DNA of 64,000 nt from Pseudomonas yamanorum (GTDB lineage: Bacteria > Pseudomonadota > Gammaproteobacteria > Pseudomonadales > Pseudomonadaceae): assembly GCF_013386765.1 (NCBI RefSeq), contig NZ_JACARE010000010.1, forward strand, positions 225,418 to 289,417. Direction: 5' to 3'. How positions within the stretch are numbered: position 1 is the first letter of the stretch; every line of letters starts with the position of its first letter. Under the pieces are notes generated by a model. The model was given only the letters and a program-made list of their open reading frames with translations, searched no databases and had not been told where the DNA came from. Of this stretch, positions 1 to 7,807 are shown piece by piece. The translations under genes and the position numbers were made by a program.

Positions 1-145
1 CCTACCCCAAAAGATCCATGAACTGGCTTGAACAATAGGCCATGAATGCGCCGCCATGGCCTACTCTGAATCTTGATTCTTGGCTCTTTGGCCTGGGTCA
101 TGGGGTTCGTAGACTGAAGGCCATCCATTCAGGAAGCACCGCACC
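1..145. other. Upstream region of azoR-like gene
   Basis: No gene is supported in this leading stretch. It must hold the promoter of the azoreductase gene. A purine-rich AGGAAG ends about 10 bases before the ATG at 146 and is a usable ribosome binding site. No palindrome or terminator stands out. Confidence 0.4.
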
Positions 146-748
146 ATGAATATCCTCCATGTCAGCGCCAGCCCTCGCGGGCAAGCGTCGGAAAGCAACG
201 CGCTCTCCCACAAGATCATCGAATGCCTGCGCCAGCGGCACCCGGCCGCCGAGGTGGTGCAGCGCCTGATCGCTGGAAATGCCCTGGCGCCGGTGGACGA
301 GCCTTACGCAACGTCCCAGCAGTCGCTGGTGGACGTCTCGCAAGAGGGTTCGATGGCCCAGTCCGAACGCCTGGTCCGGGAAGTGGAACTGGCGGATATC
401 GTGGTGATCGCCACCCCCATGCATAACTATTCGGTGCCTGCGGCCCTCAAGCTGTGGCTCGATCATATTGCGCGGGTGCGCCGCACCTTCGATATCTCGG
501 CCCAGGGCAAGATCGGCTTGTTGCAGGACCGGCCAGTGTTCGTGGCCGTGGCCTCGGGCGGGCGATTTTCCGGGGAGCGTGCGCACCAGCCGGATTTCCT
601 GACGCCATACCTGAAAACCATCCTGGGCATGATCGGCCTGCATGACGTGACCTTCTTCACCGTCGAAGGCACCGCTTCACGCCCCGAAAGCCTGGCCCAG
701 ACCCGCCTCCAGACCGACCAGGCGCTGCACGACTACTTCGCCACCTGA
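146..748 (+). CDS. azoR: FMN-dependent NADH-azoreductase (flavodoxin-like fold)
   Basis: Predicted 200-residue cytoplasmic flavoprotein of the AzoR/NQO family, which reduces azo dyes and quinones with NAD(P)H through FMN. The N-terminus reads MNILHVSASPRG, the beta-strand and phosphate loop that binds FMN in this family. The segment TPMHNYSVPAALKLWLDHI near residues 92-110 matches the second flavin-contact loop. Length is normal for AzoR (about 200). It lies 17 bases upstream of a MocR-type regulator on the same strand, so the two are probably co-transcribed and the regulator may control this gene. Family assignment is firm; the physiological substrate is unknown, and pseudomonads carry several paralogues. 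Confidence 0.9.
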   Translation: MNILHVSASPRGQASESNALSHKIIECLRQRHPAAEVVQRLIAGNALAPVDEPYATSQQSLVDVSQEGSMAQSERLVREVELADIVVIATPMHNYSVPAALKLWLDHIARVRRTFDISAQGKIGLLQDRPVFVAVASGGRFSGERAHQPDFLTPYLKTILGMIGLHDVTFFTVEGTASRPESLAQTRLQTDQALHDYFAT

Positions 749-765
749 ACAGGACCCGCCGCCGG

Positions 766-2178
766 ATGAGCACCTCGATCAAAGCCCTTTCACCGCTGGA
801 CGCCGGCGCTTCGGAGCCGATCTATCGGCAACTGTACTGGCGGTTCCGCAGCGCAATTGCCGACGGGCTGCTCAAGCCGGGCGAACGCATACCCGCGGCC
901 CGGGCCCTGGCCAAGGAGCTGGGGCTGGCCCGAGGCACCATCGACACCGCCTATTCGCTGCTGGCAGCCGAAGGTTATATCCAGGCCCGTGGCCAGGCCG
1001 GCACCGTGGTGGCTGAAGGGATCAAGGCCAGCCTGCCGGAGCGTCCCACCGCCATCAGCGACCACAATGCCGTGAGGCAAAAAGCCGCCGTGCTGCCGTT
1101 TCAAATGGGCCTGCCGGCACTGGATGCGTTCCCGCGCAAGATCTGGTCGAAAATCGCTGCCCGTTGCGTGCGTGCCACCCAGGTCGCAGACATGGCCAAC
1201 CCGTGCGTCTACGGCCTGAACTCCCTGCGCACGGCGATTGCCAGCTACTTGCAGATGGCGCGGGGCATCCACTGCTCGCCTGCGCAAGTCTTCGTCACCT
1301 CGGGCTATCGCAATACGCTCGGCCTGATCGCCCACGCATTGCTGGAACCGGGCGACCGAGTGCTGGTGGAAGACCCGGGCTACCTGTTCACCCGGCCATT
1401 GCTGGATTACCTGAATATCAAGGCTATACCGGTGCCGGTGGACCAGGACGGCATGCAGGTATCCCAGGCCGTGCAACAGGGCAAAGGCGCCCGCGCGGTG
1501 GTGGTCACGCCGGCCCATCAAAGCCCGCTGTGTGTCTCGCTGTCGTTGCCCAGGCGCCTGGAACTGCTGGATTGGGCCAGCCGCCAGCAGGCGTGGATCA
1601 TCGAAGACGACTACGACGGCGAATACCGCTACGTGAGCCGCCCGCTGCCGGCCCTCAAGAGCCTGGACCGCGACGGCCGGGTGCTCTACGCCGGGACGTT
1701 CAGCAAGGTGCTGTTTCCGGGGATCCGCCTCGCCTATCTGGTGGTGCCCGACGCGCAGGTGGAACGCTTCGAACACGTCAGCCAGACCTTCCTCGGCGGT
1801 TGCCCGGAGCTGACCCAGGCGATCGTCGCGACGTTCATGGCCGAAGGGCATTTTGCGCGGCATATCCAGCGTATGCGCAAACTCTACGGTGAGCGTCGGG
1901 AGGCCACGGCCAGGGGCCTGCGCAAAGCCCTGGGCGAGCAGATTTCGATTGATGCCCAACCGGGCGGAATGCACTTGATCCTGCGCCTGAACGCGCAACA
2001 GTCAGACCGCCTGTGCGTAGAGCGCCTGGCGCAGGCGGGCATTTATGCAGAGGCCCTGAGCGACTGGAATATTCAAGGCCAGACCGGCCCCGGGCTGTTG
2101 CTGGGCTTTGCCAATATCGAATCCGAGGCGGTCGCCGAAGCCCTGGGAAAACGCATCCTGAATGCACTCATGGCCTGA
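766..2178 (+). CDS. MocR-family PLP-dependent transcriptional regulator
   Basis: A 470-residue fusion of a GntR-type winged helix (about residues 18-85) with a fold-type I aminotransferase domain (about 110-465), the MocR/PdxR architecture. The PLP-binding lysine is probably Lys314 in TFSKVLFPGIRLAY, and the EDDYD motif near 280-284 supplies the aspartate that pairs with the pyridine nitrogen. MocR proteins use PLP or an amino-acid adduct as effector rather than doing transamination. Most are divergent from their target; here the gene is co-directional, 17 bases after azoR, so the target may be its own operon. The domain call is secure; the regulated pathway is not known. Confidence 0.9.
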   Translation: MSTSIKALSPLDAGASEPIYRQLYWRFRSAIADGLLKPGERIPAARALAKELGLARGTIDTAYSLLAAEGYIQARGQAGTVVAEGIKASLPERPTAISDHNAVRQKAAVLPFQMGLPALDAFPRKIWSKIAARCVRATQVADMANPCVYGLNSLRTAIASYLQMARGIHCSPAQVFVTSGYRNTLGLIAHALLEPGDRVLVEDPGYLFTRPLLDYLNIKAIPVPVDQDGMQVSQAVQQGKGARAVVVTPAHQSPLCVSLSLPRRLELLDWASRQQAWIIEDDYDGEYRYVSRPLPALKSLDRDGRVLYAGTFSKVLFPGIRLAYLVVPDAQVERFEHVSQTFLGGCPELTQAIVATFMAEGHFARHIQRMRKLYGERREATARGLRKALGEQISIDAQPGGMHLILRLNAQQSDRLCVERLAQAGIYAEALSDWNIQGQTGPGLLLGFANIESEAVAEALGKRILNALMA

Positions 2179-2199
2179 TCGGCGAACGCTCTGGTTTTT

Positions 2200-2246
2200 G
2201 GCCTTGGCGCTGCTGCTCCCGAATCCTTTCGCCAAGGCCTTTTTTA
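2200..2246. terminator. Bidirectional terminator between mocR-like gene and TonB receptor
   Basis: Inverted repeat GGCCTTGGCG ... CGCCAAGGCC (2200-2209 and 2230-2239) with a T run after it on the plus strand and an A run before it. It can end transcription from both convergent genes. Confidence 0.8.
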
Positions 2247-2247
2247 T

Positions 2248-4737
2248 TTACCACTGATACGTGGCACTCGCCTGCACGGTGCGCTGTGAGCCATACCAGC
2301 ACCACGAGTAGGAATAGCAGGACGCGACATACTCTTTATTCGCAAGGTTGGTGGCGTTCACCGCAAGGCGCAGGTTGTCACCCTGGCGATTGATGTGCGG
2401 AATGTCGTAGTGCACCGCCGCATCAAACAAGGTGTAGCCCGGCACTTTCAGGGTGTTGGCGGTATCGCCCCACGATGAGCCGACATAACGCGCACCGGCC
2501 CCCACGCCGAAGCCTTTCAGCGTGCCGTCGTGCAGGGTGTAGTCCGCCCAGGCTGAGGCGGTATGGCGCGGTACGGCATAGGTGGTGGTGCCTTCGGCCG
2601 CGATCGCCGGGCCCACGCCGATGTCGCTGATGGGCGCATAACGCACGGTGTTGTTGGACTTGCTGATGCGGTTATCCAGGTAGGCGTAGGCTGCAGTGAT
2701 GTCCAGGTTGTCGTTCAGGCTGGCCTTGCCTTCCAGTTCGAAGCCACGGGACTGCACTTCGCCGTCCTGGATCTGGCAGCGCGAGCCGTTGCACAGGTGG
2801 GAAGCGTCCGGGTCCAGCGTCGGCACATTGGTCTGGCGCAGGTCGAAGATGGCCGCGGTGATAAAGCTGTTGCTGCCCGGCGGCTGGTACTTGATGCCGA
2901 TTTCCGTCTGTTTGCCTTCGGTGGGCTGGAACGTCGAACCGCCGTAGCCCGTGCCGGATTGCGGCTGGAAGGATTCCGAATAGCTGACGTAAGGCGCCAA
3001 GCCGTTATCGAACAGGTAGACCAGGCCCAGGCGGCCGGTAAAGGCTTTGCTGTCCTGGGAAGACTTGGTCTTCTTCTGGGTAGTCATGGCCAGGGTGCTG
3101 TTGTCGGTGGTGGCCCAGTCATAGCGCCCGCCCATCAACAACACCCATTTGTCCCACTTCATCTGTTCCTGCAGGTACACGCCGGTTTGCTCGCTGCGGG
3201 AAGTAGCGTCGCTGGTGTAGGCCGGCACCGGCACTGCGGCGCCATAAACCGGGTCGAAAATATTCAGCGTAGGGCCTGCGGTGTACACGCCGCTGCCCGA
3301 CTTGGTGTCGGTGCTGGTGTTCTGGTAATCGGCGCCCATCAGCACGGTGTGCTGCAGCGGGCCGGTGTCGAATCTGGCCTGCAACTGGTTGTCGAGGGCG
3401 TAGGCGTCGATGTTCACGTCACTGGCAATGGTAGAGCGTCGGATGGTGCGGTAATCGCTCTCCAGGTAGTTGCTGTAGAGGCTGCGGTATTGCCCTTCGC
3501 TGCGCAGGTAGCGGGCGTTCTGGCGCACGGTCCAGACATCGTTGAAGTGGTGCTCGAAGGCGTAGCCGATGGAGTAATACTCGCGGTCACTCTTCTCGAA
3601 GCTTTTCTCGCCGTCGTAGAAATCCACGTCGATCTTGCGCCCGGTCGGGCTGTGCAATACCGAGCCCCAGGCCGGCATCGAACCGTAGGACGCGCCCTTG
3701 GGGTCCTTCTGGAAATGCCCGAGCAAGGTCAGCGACGTGTTGTCGTCCGGGCGCCAGGTGAAGGCGGTGGACAGGGACTGGCGACGGGTTTCGGTGTGGT
3801 CGATCTGCCCGTCGGCATCGTCGAACAGGCCGGCGACGCGGTAGGAATATACGCCTTGATCGTCCAGCGGGCCGCTCAAGTCAAAGGTGGTGCGTTTCTT
3901 GTTGAAGGTGCCGTACTCGACGCCGACTTCATGGAACGGCGTGTCCAGCGGACGCTTGCTGACCATGTTGATCACACCACTGGGCGTGCCCTGCCCGTAC
4001 AGCACCGACGCCGGCCCGCGCAGCACTTCGACGCGCTCCAGGTCGAAGGCGTCTTTCTGCGGCAACGCATCCCGGCTCGACGGCATGCGCAGGCCGTCGA
4101 GGTAGGTGGCCGGGGCGAAGCCACGGATGGTCAACTGATCGAGGCGCGAGGCGGTGGAGCCACGGGTTTCCGGGATCACGGCGGCGCTGTAGCGCAGGAT
4201 CTGGTTGAGGCTCTCGGCGTTCTGCGCGCGCATCTGGTCTTTGGTGACCACGGAGATCGACTGCGGGGTCTCGATCAGCGCAGTGTCGGTCTTGGTCCCC
4301 GACAGGCTGCGGGTGGCCACGTAGCCGGACACCGGGCCGGTGGGGCTTTGCGCCTGGTACGCGCCGCTGATGGTGGTGGCCTGCAATTCCATGGCGCCAT
4401 CGCTGGGCGGGATGGCTTCGAGGCGGTAGCGGTCATCGGCGATCTTCAGGGCTTGCAGGCCGCTGCCGGCCAACAGTTGGGCCAGTGCGGCGTCGGTGCT
4501 GTACTGCCCGTTCAGGCCGTTGCTGCGCTTGCCGCGCGTCAGGCTCGAATCAAACGCCAATACCAGGCCCGCCTGTTCGGCGAGGCTGTTGAGGGCCTGG
4601 CTCAGGTCGCCGGCGGGAATGGCGAACGCGGCGCTTTCAGCAGCAAAGGACGCTTGAATGGTCAGCAGGGGTGCGGCGGCAAAAGCCATCGCCACTGAAA
4701 GGGCCAGTGGCTGTAAGGGACGAGCAAGGCGCGACAT
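2248..4737 (-). CDS. TonB-dependent siderophore receptor with N-terminal signalling domain
   Basis: An 829-residue outer-membrane transducer. Signal peptide about 1-33, then a secretin/TonB short N-terminal (STN) domain about 44-108, a plug domain about 145-255 and a beta-barrel ending in an aromatic residue (ATYQW). The STN domain is the part that contacts a FecR-type anti-sigma factor, and fecR- and fecI-like genes lie directly upstream on the same strand, so this receptor should both import a ferric siderophore and signal its presence. The C-terminal CYSYSWCWYG segment resembles hydroxamate receptors (FoxA/FiuA/FhuA type), so ferrioxamine or ferrichrome is a guess. AGGA precedes the ATG. 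The exact ligand cannot be read from sequence. Confidence 0.9.
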   Translation of the reverse strand: MSRLARPLQPLALSVAMAFAAAPLLTIQASFAAESAAFAIPAGDLSQALNSLAEQAGLVLAFDSSLTRGKRSNGLNGQYSTDAALAQLLAGSGLQALKIADDRYRLEAIPPSDGAMELQATTISGAYQAQSPTGPVSGYVATRSLSGTKTDTALIETPQSISVVTKDQMRAQNAESLNQILRYSAAVIPETRGSTASRLDQLTIRGFAPATYLDGLRMPSSRDALPQKDAFDLERVEVLRGPASVLYGQGTPSGVINMVSKRPLDTPFHEVGVEYGTFNKKRTTFDLSGPLDDQGVYSYRVAGLFDDADGQIDHTETRRQSLSTAFTWRPDDNTSLTLLGHFQKDPKGASYGSMPAWGSVLHSPTGRKIDVDFYDGEKSFEKSDREYYSIGYAFEHHFNDVWTVRQNARYLRSEGQYRSLYSNYLESDYRTIRRSTIASDVNIDAYALDNQLQARFDTGPLQHTVLMGADYQNTSTDTKSGSGVYTAGPTLNIFDPVYGAAVPVPAYTSDATSRSEQTGVYLQEQMKWDKWVLLMGGRYDWATTDNSTLAMTTQKKTKSSQDSKAFTGRLGLVYLFDNGLAPYVSYSESFQPQSGTGYGGSTFQPTEGKQTEIGIKYQPPGSNSFITAAIFDLRQTNVPTLDPDASHLCNGSRCQIQDGEVQSRGFELEGKASLNDNLDITAAYAYLDNRISKSNNTVRYAPISDIGVGPAIAAEGTTTYAVPRHTASAWADYTLHDGTLKGFGVGAGARYVGSSWGDTANTLKVPGYTLFDAAVHYDIPHINRQGDNLRLAVNATNLANKEYVASCYSYSWCWYGSQRTVQASATYQW

Positions 4738-4825
4738 GAGAAGTCCTGGAAAATGGGGTTCTATTAGTCATGACGGCCATGTCGGAAAATCGGGTATGAA
4801 TGAGAGCAGTTTTTATTCAGGTTTT

Positions 4826-5770
4826 TTACAGCGGCTTGATCACCACCACCAAATCCGTGAAGTACTCCACCTTGATCGGCAGGTTATCCGCCAGTGAAGC
4901 CAGTGCCGCGCCGGTGTCATCGAGCTTGAACACCCCCGACACGCGCATCCCTTTCAGTGCCTGCGGGTCGAAGCGCACCAGGCCGTGGCGGTAACCGGCG
5001 AGGGTTTGCAGGACGTCACTCAGGGGTTGGTCGTCGACCTTGAGCAGGCCGCGGGTCCAGGCATCCGGGTCGGCATTGCCGATGGCTTGCGGCTCGCCGG
5101 CCTGCCCGTCACGGAGCGTGGACTTCTGCCCTGCCGGCACTTTCACCTCGCCTGCGCGGCTGCCTTTGACGGCCACGGTGGACTCGATCACGCTGACCAC
5201 GGTGGAGCCATCCTCGGCCTTGCGCACCAGGAACCGCGTGCCCAGCGCCGTGGCCGTGCCCTGGTCGGTGTGCACCACGAACGGCCGTTGCGTGTCCCTG
5301 GCCACCTCGACCCACATCTCGCCCTGCAACAGTTCGATCACCCGTTGATGGCCGTCGAACTTCACGTCCAGCGCCGAGTTGCTGTTGAGCTGTACCTGGC
5401 TGCCGTCCGTCAGTGCCACCTGACGGCGTTCACCGATGCTGGTGCGCTGGTCGGCCATCCACACCGGCATCCGCTCAAAGCCTGCCCAGCCGCACAGCAA
5501 CACACCCAGTAGCGCGAGGGCCTGGGTGCCTCGGGCAGCAAACCGTGGTTTTTGCGGGGCAAACGCGCGGTTCAGGGCGATGCGAGCCGGGGCGGCGGGC
5601 AATGCGTCGAGGCTGCCCCACAGGCTGCGCATGCGCTCGATGGCGACGGCATGCCGTGGGTCGGCCTGGCGCCAACGCTCGAAGGCGGCGCGGTCGGCCT
5701 CGGTCACGGCGTCATCGTGCAACAACGTCAGCCAGCGGGCGGCTTCACTGATGATCTGCTCGGAACTCAC
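4826..5770 (-). CDS. fecR: FecR-type anti-sigma / sigma regulator
   Basis: A 314-residue inner-membrane regulator. Residues about 9-46 form the cytoplasmic anti-sigma helix bundle (DUF4880 type), ALALLGVLLCGWAGF near 84-98 is the single membrane segment, and the periplasmic FecR domain follows from about 108 (RRQVALTDGSQVQLNSNSAL). It should relay the state of the receptor to the sigma factor. It starts with GTG at 5770, and that GTG overlaps the TGA stop of the sigma gene (GTGA), so the two are translationally coupled. The receptor gene begins 88 bases downstream. Confidence 0.92.
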   Translation of the reverse strand: MSSEQIISEAARWLTLLHDDAVTEADRAAFERWRQADPRHAVAIERMRSLWGSLDALPAAPARIALNRAFAPQKPRFAARGTQALALLGVLLCGWAGFERMPVWMADQRTSIGERRQVALTDGSQVQLNSNSALDVKFDGHQRVIELLQGEMWVEVARDTQRPFVVHTDQGTATALGTRFLVRKAEDGSTVVSVIESTVAVKGSRAGEVKVPAGQKSTLRDGQAGEPQAIGNADPDAWTRGLLKVDDQPLSDVLQTLAGYRHGLVRFDPQALKGMRVSGVFKLDDTGAALASLADNLPIKVEYFTDLVVVIKPL

Positions 5771-6312
5771 GACAGCGGGTCCGCCCCGTGCAGGGTGTGA
5801 TAGCAGTGCACCAACGCGCTGGAAATGTAGTTCTTCACCGTGCTGGATGACACCTGCAGTTGATCGGCGATTTCGCTGTAGGTCAGCCCGTCGAGGCGGC
5901 TGAGCAGGAACGCTTCGCGGGCCTTGGCGGGCAAGCCGGTGAGCATCTCGGCAATCCGCTCCAGGGCCTGGAGGGCCACATGAATTGCCGCAGGGTCAGG
6001 CATGCCGGCGTCTTCGCTCTGAATCGCCAGGGCTTCCATGTAGGCTTTCTCGATCCGCCGTCGACGTGCGCCATCAATCATCAGGCGCCCCGCCGTCGTC
6101 GCCAGAAAGGCCCGGGGCTCCTTGATGGTATGAGGTTCGGCCAGCAACAGGATGCGGATAAACGCGTCGTGAGCCAGGTCGGCGGCGTGTTGCGAACAGC
6201 CGAGTTTCTTGCGCAGCCAACCGTGCAACCAGGAATGATGGTCGCTGTAGAGGGCGGTGATGGTCTGCTGGCGACGGGCTATATCACCTTCAGCGACAGG
6301 AAAGTCATGCAT
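5767..6312 (-). CDS. fecI: FecI-type ECF sigma factor
   Basis: About 181 residues from the ATG at 6312. Region 2 lies in the first half (SDHHSWLHGWLRKKLGC onward, with the DLAHDAFIRIL core) and region 4 near the C-terminus (LTYSEIADQLQVSSSTVKNY). FecI-like sigmas direct transcription of the cognate receptor gene in the presence of the extracellular siderophore. An upstream TTG at 6333 would add seven residues, but the ATG start fits the family length better. In the family the sigma gene itself is normally Fur-repressed; no clear Fur box was seen in 6313-6546, only AT-rich sequence. Confidence 0.9.
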   Translation of the reverse strand: MHDFPVAEGDIARRQQTITALYSDHHSWLHGWLRKKLGCSQHAADLAHDAFIRILLLAEPHTIKEPRAFLATTAGRLMIDGARRRRIEKAYMEALAIQSEDAGMPDPAAIHVALQALERIAEMLTGLPAKAREAFLLSRLDGLTYSEIADQLQVSSSTVKNYISSALVHCYHTLHGADPLS

Positions 6313-6546
6313 GCGCAAAAATTTCTCAAACAAGAAAGATTACCAATTGCGCGAACGATGACAGTAAAACGAGGGAGGAGCAAGTCCAGGCCATCATGAG
6401 TGATGTCCGGTCAGCAGAACGAGAGATATGCGGTACGCTCTTTAATATTATTCACTTAGTTAAAACAACCATGAGTCAACAGGCACTCCCGTGCCTGCCA
6501 ACTTAATGAAGAGGATAATTAACGACCAACTTCTACAGCAAGGTGA

Positions 6547-7392
6547 TTACTTGCAACCAATCCTCTGCGGCAATTGCCCTTGCTTTGACTTAAGTGCCAC
6601 TTGCACGGCTTGCGGCAACTCACTCCAGAATGTCAGCCCGGAACGTTGTTCAATCTGTTCCACCGTTGCGCGGTAATCACAGAAGTTGGCGCCTTTGGGT
6701 GCTTCCTGATTCATGATGAAGGAAGCGTAAAGTCCGTCTTGCGGCGACTTGCCCACGGAAACAATCTTCCAGTAACCGCTGGGGATCGTGTGGACCTTAT
6801 TCGTGCCCGGCAAAGTACCGATGAATTTCTCATACAGCGGGCCGGTCATCACATACACCTCATCCACCGTCGCGTCCTGGCTCAGTTTGCGCTCCTGATC
6901 CTCCAGGTGTGCCCACGGCCCCTGGTTCAGATCGGACTTTTGCGGGGTGATATTGGACAGGTAATTGAGGGCCTGCCAATCGGCCACGCCGGCCATCGAC
7001 GCGAGGTTGGCCTGGTGCCCGCGGTCGACCTTCAGCGCCACGTTGGCACCGTTATAGTCAACCGGGTCAAGGGTTTCGCCCGCCGGGATGTCGGGGTCGG
7101 TCTGCCAATTGCGCGGGCGCCCGCTGGCCGGTGTGGACTTGGTAATCCGGTAGGCCACCCAGTTGGCAAACTTGGTCGAGGCGTTGTTATTGAGGGTGTA
7201 GGCCAGGCGATTCAACGTCAGCGGCCCACCGCCGGAAGGGCAACCCTCGGAGCAGTTATCGACCGTGGTGGCCTGCTCCACCGGTGCCTGGATGGCGCGC
7301 TCCGGCACCTGTGAAGGCTGGGTGCTGATACAGCCCGCCATCAGCGGCACCCACAACAACGCGACGTATTTGAACAGTGCTTTCCTTTGCAT
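6547..7392 (-). CDS. DNA/RNA non-specific endonuclease, predicted lipoprotein
   Basis: A 281-residue protein of the beta-beta-alpha-metal nuclease family (Serratia NucA/EndA type). The signature DRGHQANLA is at residues 123-131, with His126 the expected general base; NITPQKSDLNQGPWAHLE (about 147-164) carries the metal-binding Asn and the conserved Glu. The N-terminus MQRKALFKYVALLWVPLMAGC is a lipoprotein signal peptide with lipobox LMAGC (Cys21), so the enzyme should be anchored outside the inner membrane. Family members degrade extracellular nucleic acid for nutrition or act in competition. No immunity-protein gene is adjacent. It is transcribed alone. Confidence 0.9.
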   Translation of the reverse strand: MQRKALFKYVALLWVPLMAGCISTQPSQVPERAIQAPVEQATTVDNCSEGCPSGGGPLTLNRLAYTLNNNASTKFANWVAYRITKSTPASGRPRNWQTDPDIPAGETLDPVDYNGANVALKVDRGHQANLASMAGVADWQALNYLSNITPQKSDLNQGPWAHLEDQERKLSQDATVDEVYVMTGPLYEKFIGTLPGTNKVHTIPSGYWKIVSVGKSPQDGLYASFIMNQEAPKGANFCDYRATVEQIEQRSGLTFWSELPQAVQVALKSKQGQLPQRIGCK

Positions 7393-7807
7393 GGTAATAC
7401 TCCATTTACAACAGATTAATTAAGTTTAAAGCGATAAAACGGGCGCAATTGATCCCAACATTACGTAAGCCACCCTGAATAAAAGGACAGCCTATAAAGT
7501 CGATGACTGGATAACTGTGCTTGCGCGTACGGCGACATTCCATGTGCGTACCCGCTTAACTACCCGCGCCGATGGCGCCAGCAACTAACTGCTCATGAAC
7601 AATGATCTTTCAGTTGAGCAGGCTTTATCTTATACACGCAATTGTTACAAAAAAACCAGCGCTAAAAGCAAAAAAATCAGGCCGTAAAACCCGATCCAAT
7701 GTGGGAGCCGGGCTTGCCCGCGATGCAGGCGACTCGGTGTTTCAGTGACACCGAGGTGATGCTATCGCAGGCAAGCCAGCTCCTACATTTGACCTTCGCT
7801 CGGCTTA
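7393..7807. other. 415-base intergenic region, AT-rich near the nuclease gene
   Basis: No gene is supported. The part next to the nuclease start (about 7393-7680) is clearly more AT-rich than the surroundings and should hold its promoter. The part near the second TonB receptor holds a paired REP element (7701-7788). Confidence 0.5.
7701..7788. repeat. REPIN: paired inverted REP element
   Basis: GTGGGAGCCGGGCTTGCCCG at the left and the inverted partner GGCAAGCCAGCTCCTAC at the right enclose a short spacer that itself holds CTCGGTGTTTCAGTGACACCGAG, a perfect hairpin. This is the doublet REP arrangement typical of the P. fluorescens group. The left and right units differ at a few bases. Confidence 0.8.

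Noticed and set aside
2563..4698. 711-codon open frame on the plus strand opposite the TonB receptor
   Set aside because: High-GC antisense shadow. The product is Ala/Gly/Val/Arg-rich with no domain, while the minus strand encodes an intact receptor.
6313..6546. Fur box before the fecI-like gene
   Set aside because: The region is AT-rich, and GAATAATATTAAAG loosely resembles part of a Fur site, but the 19-base dyad cannot be matched convincingly.
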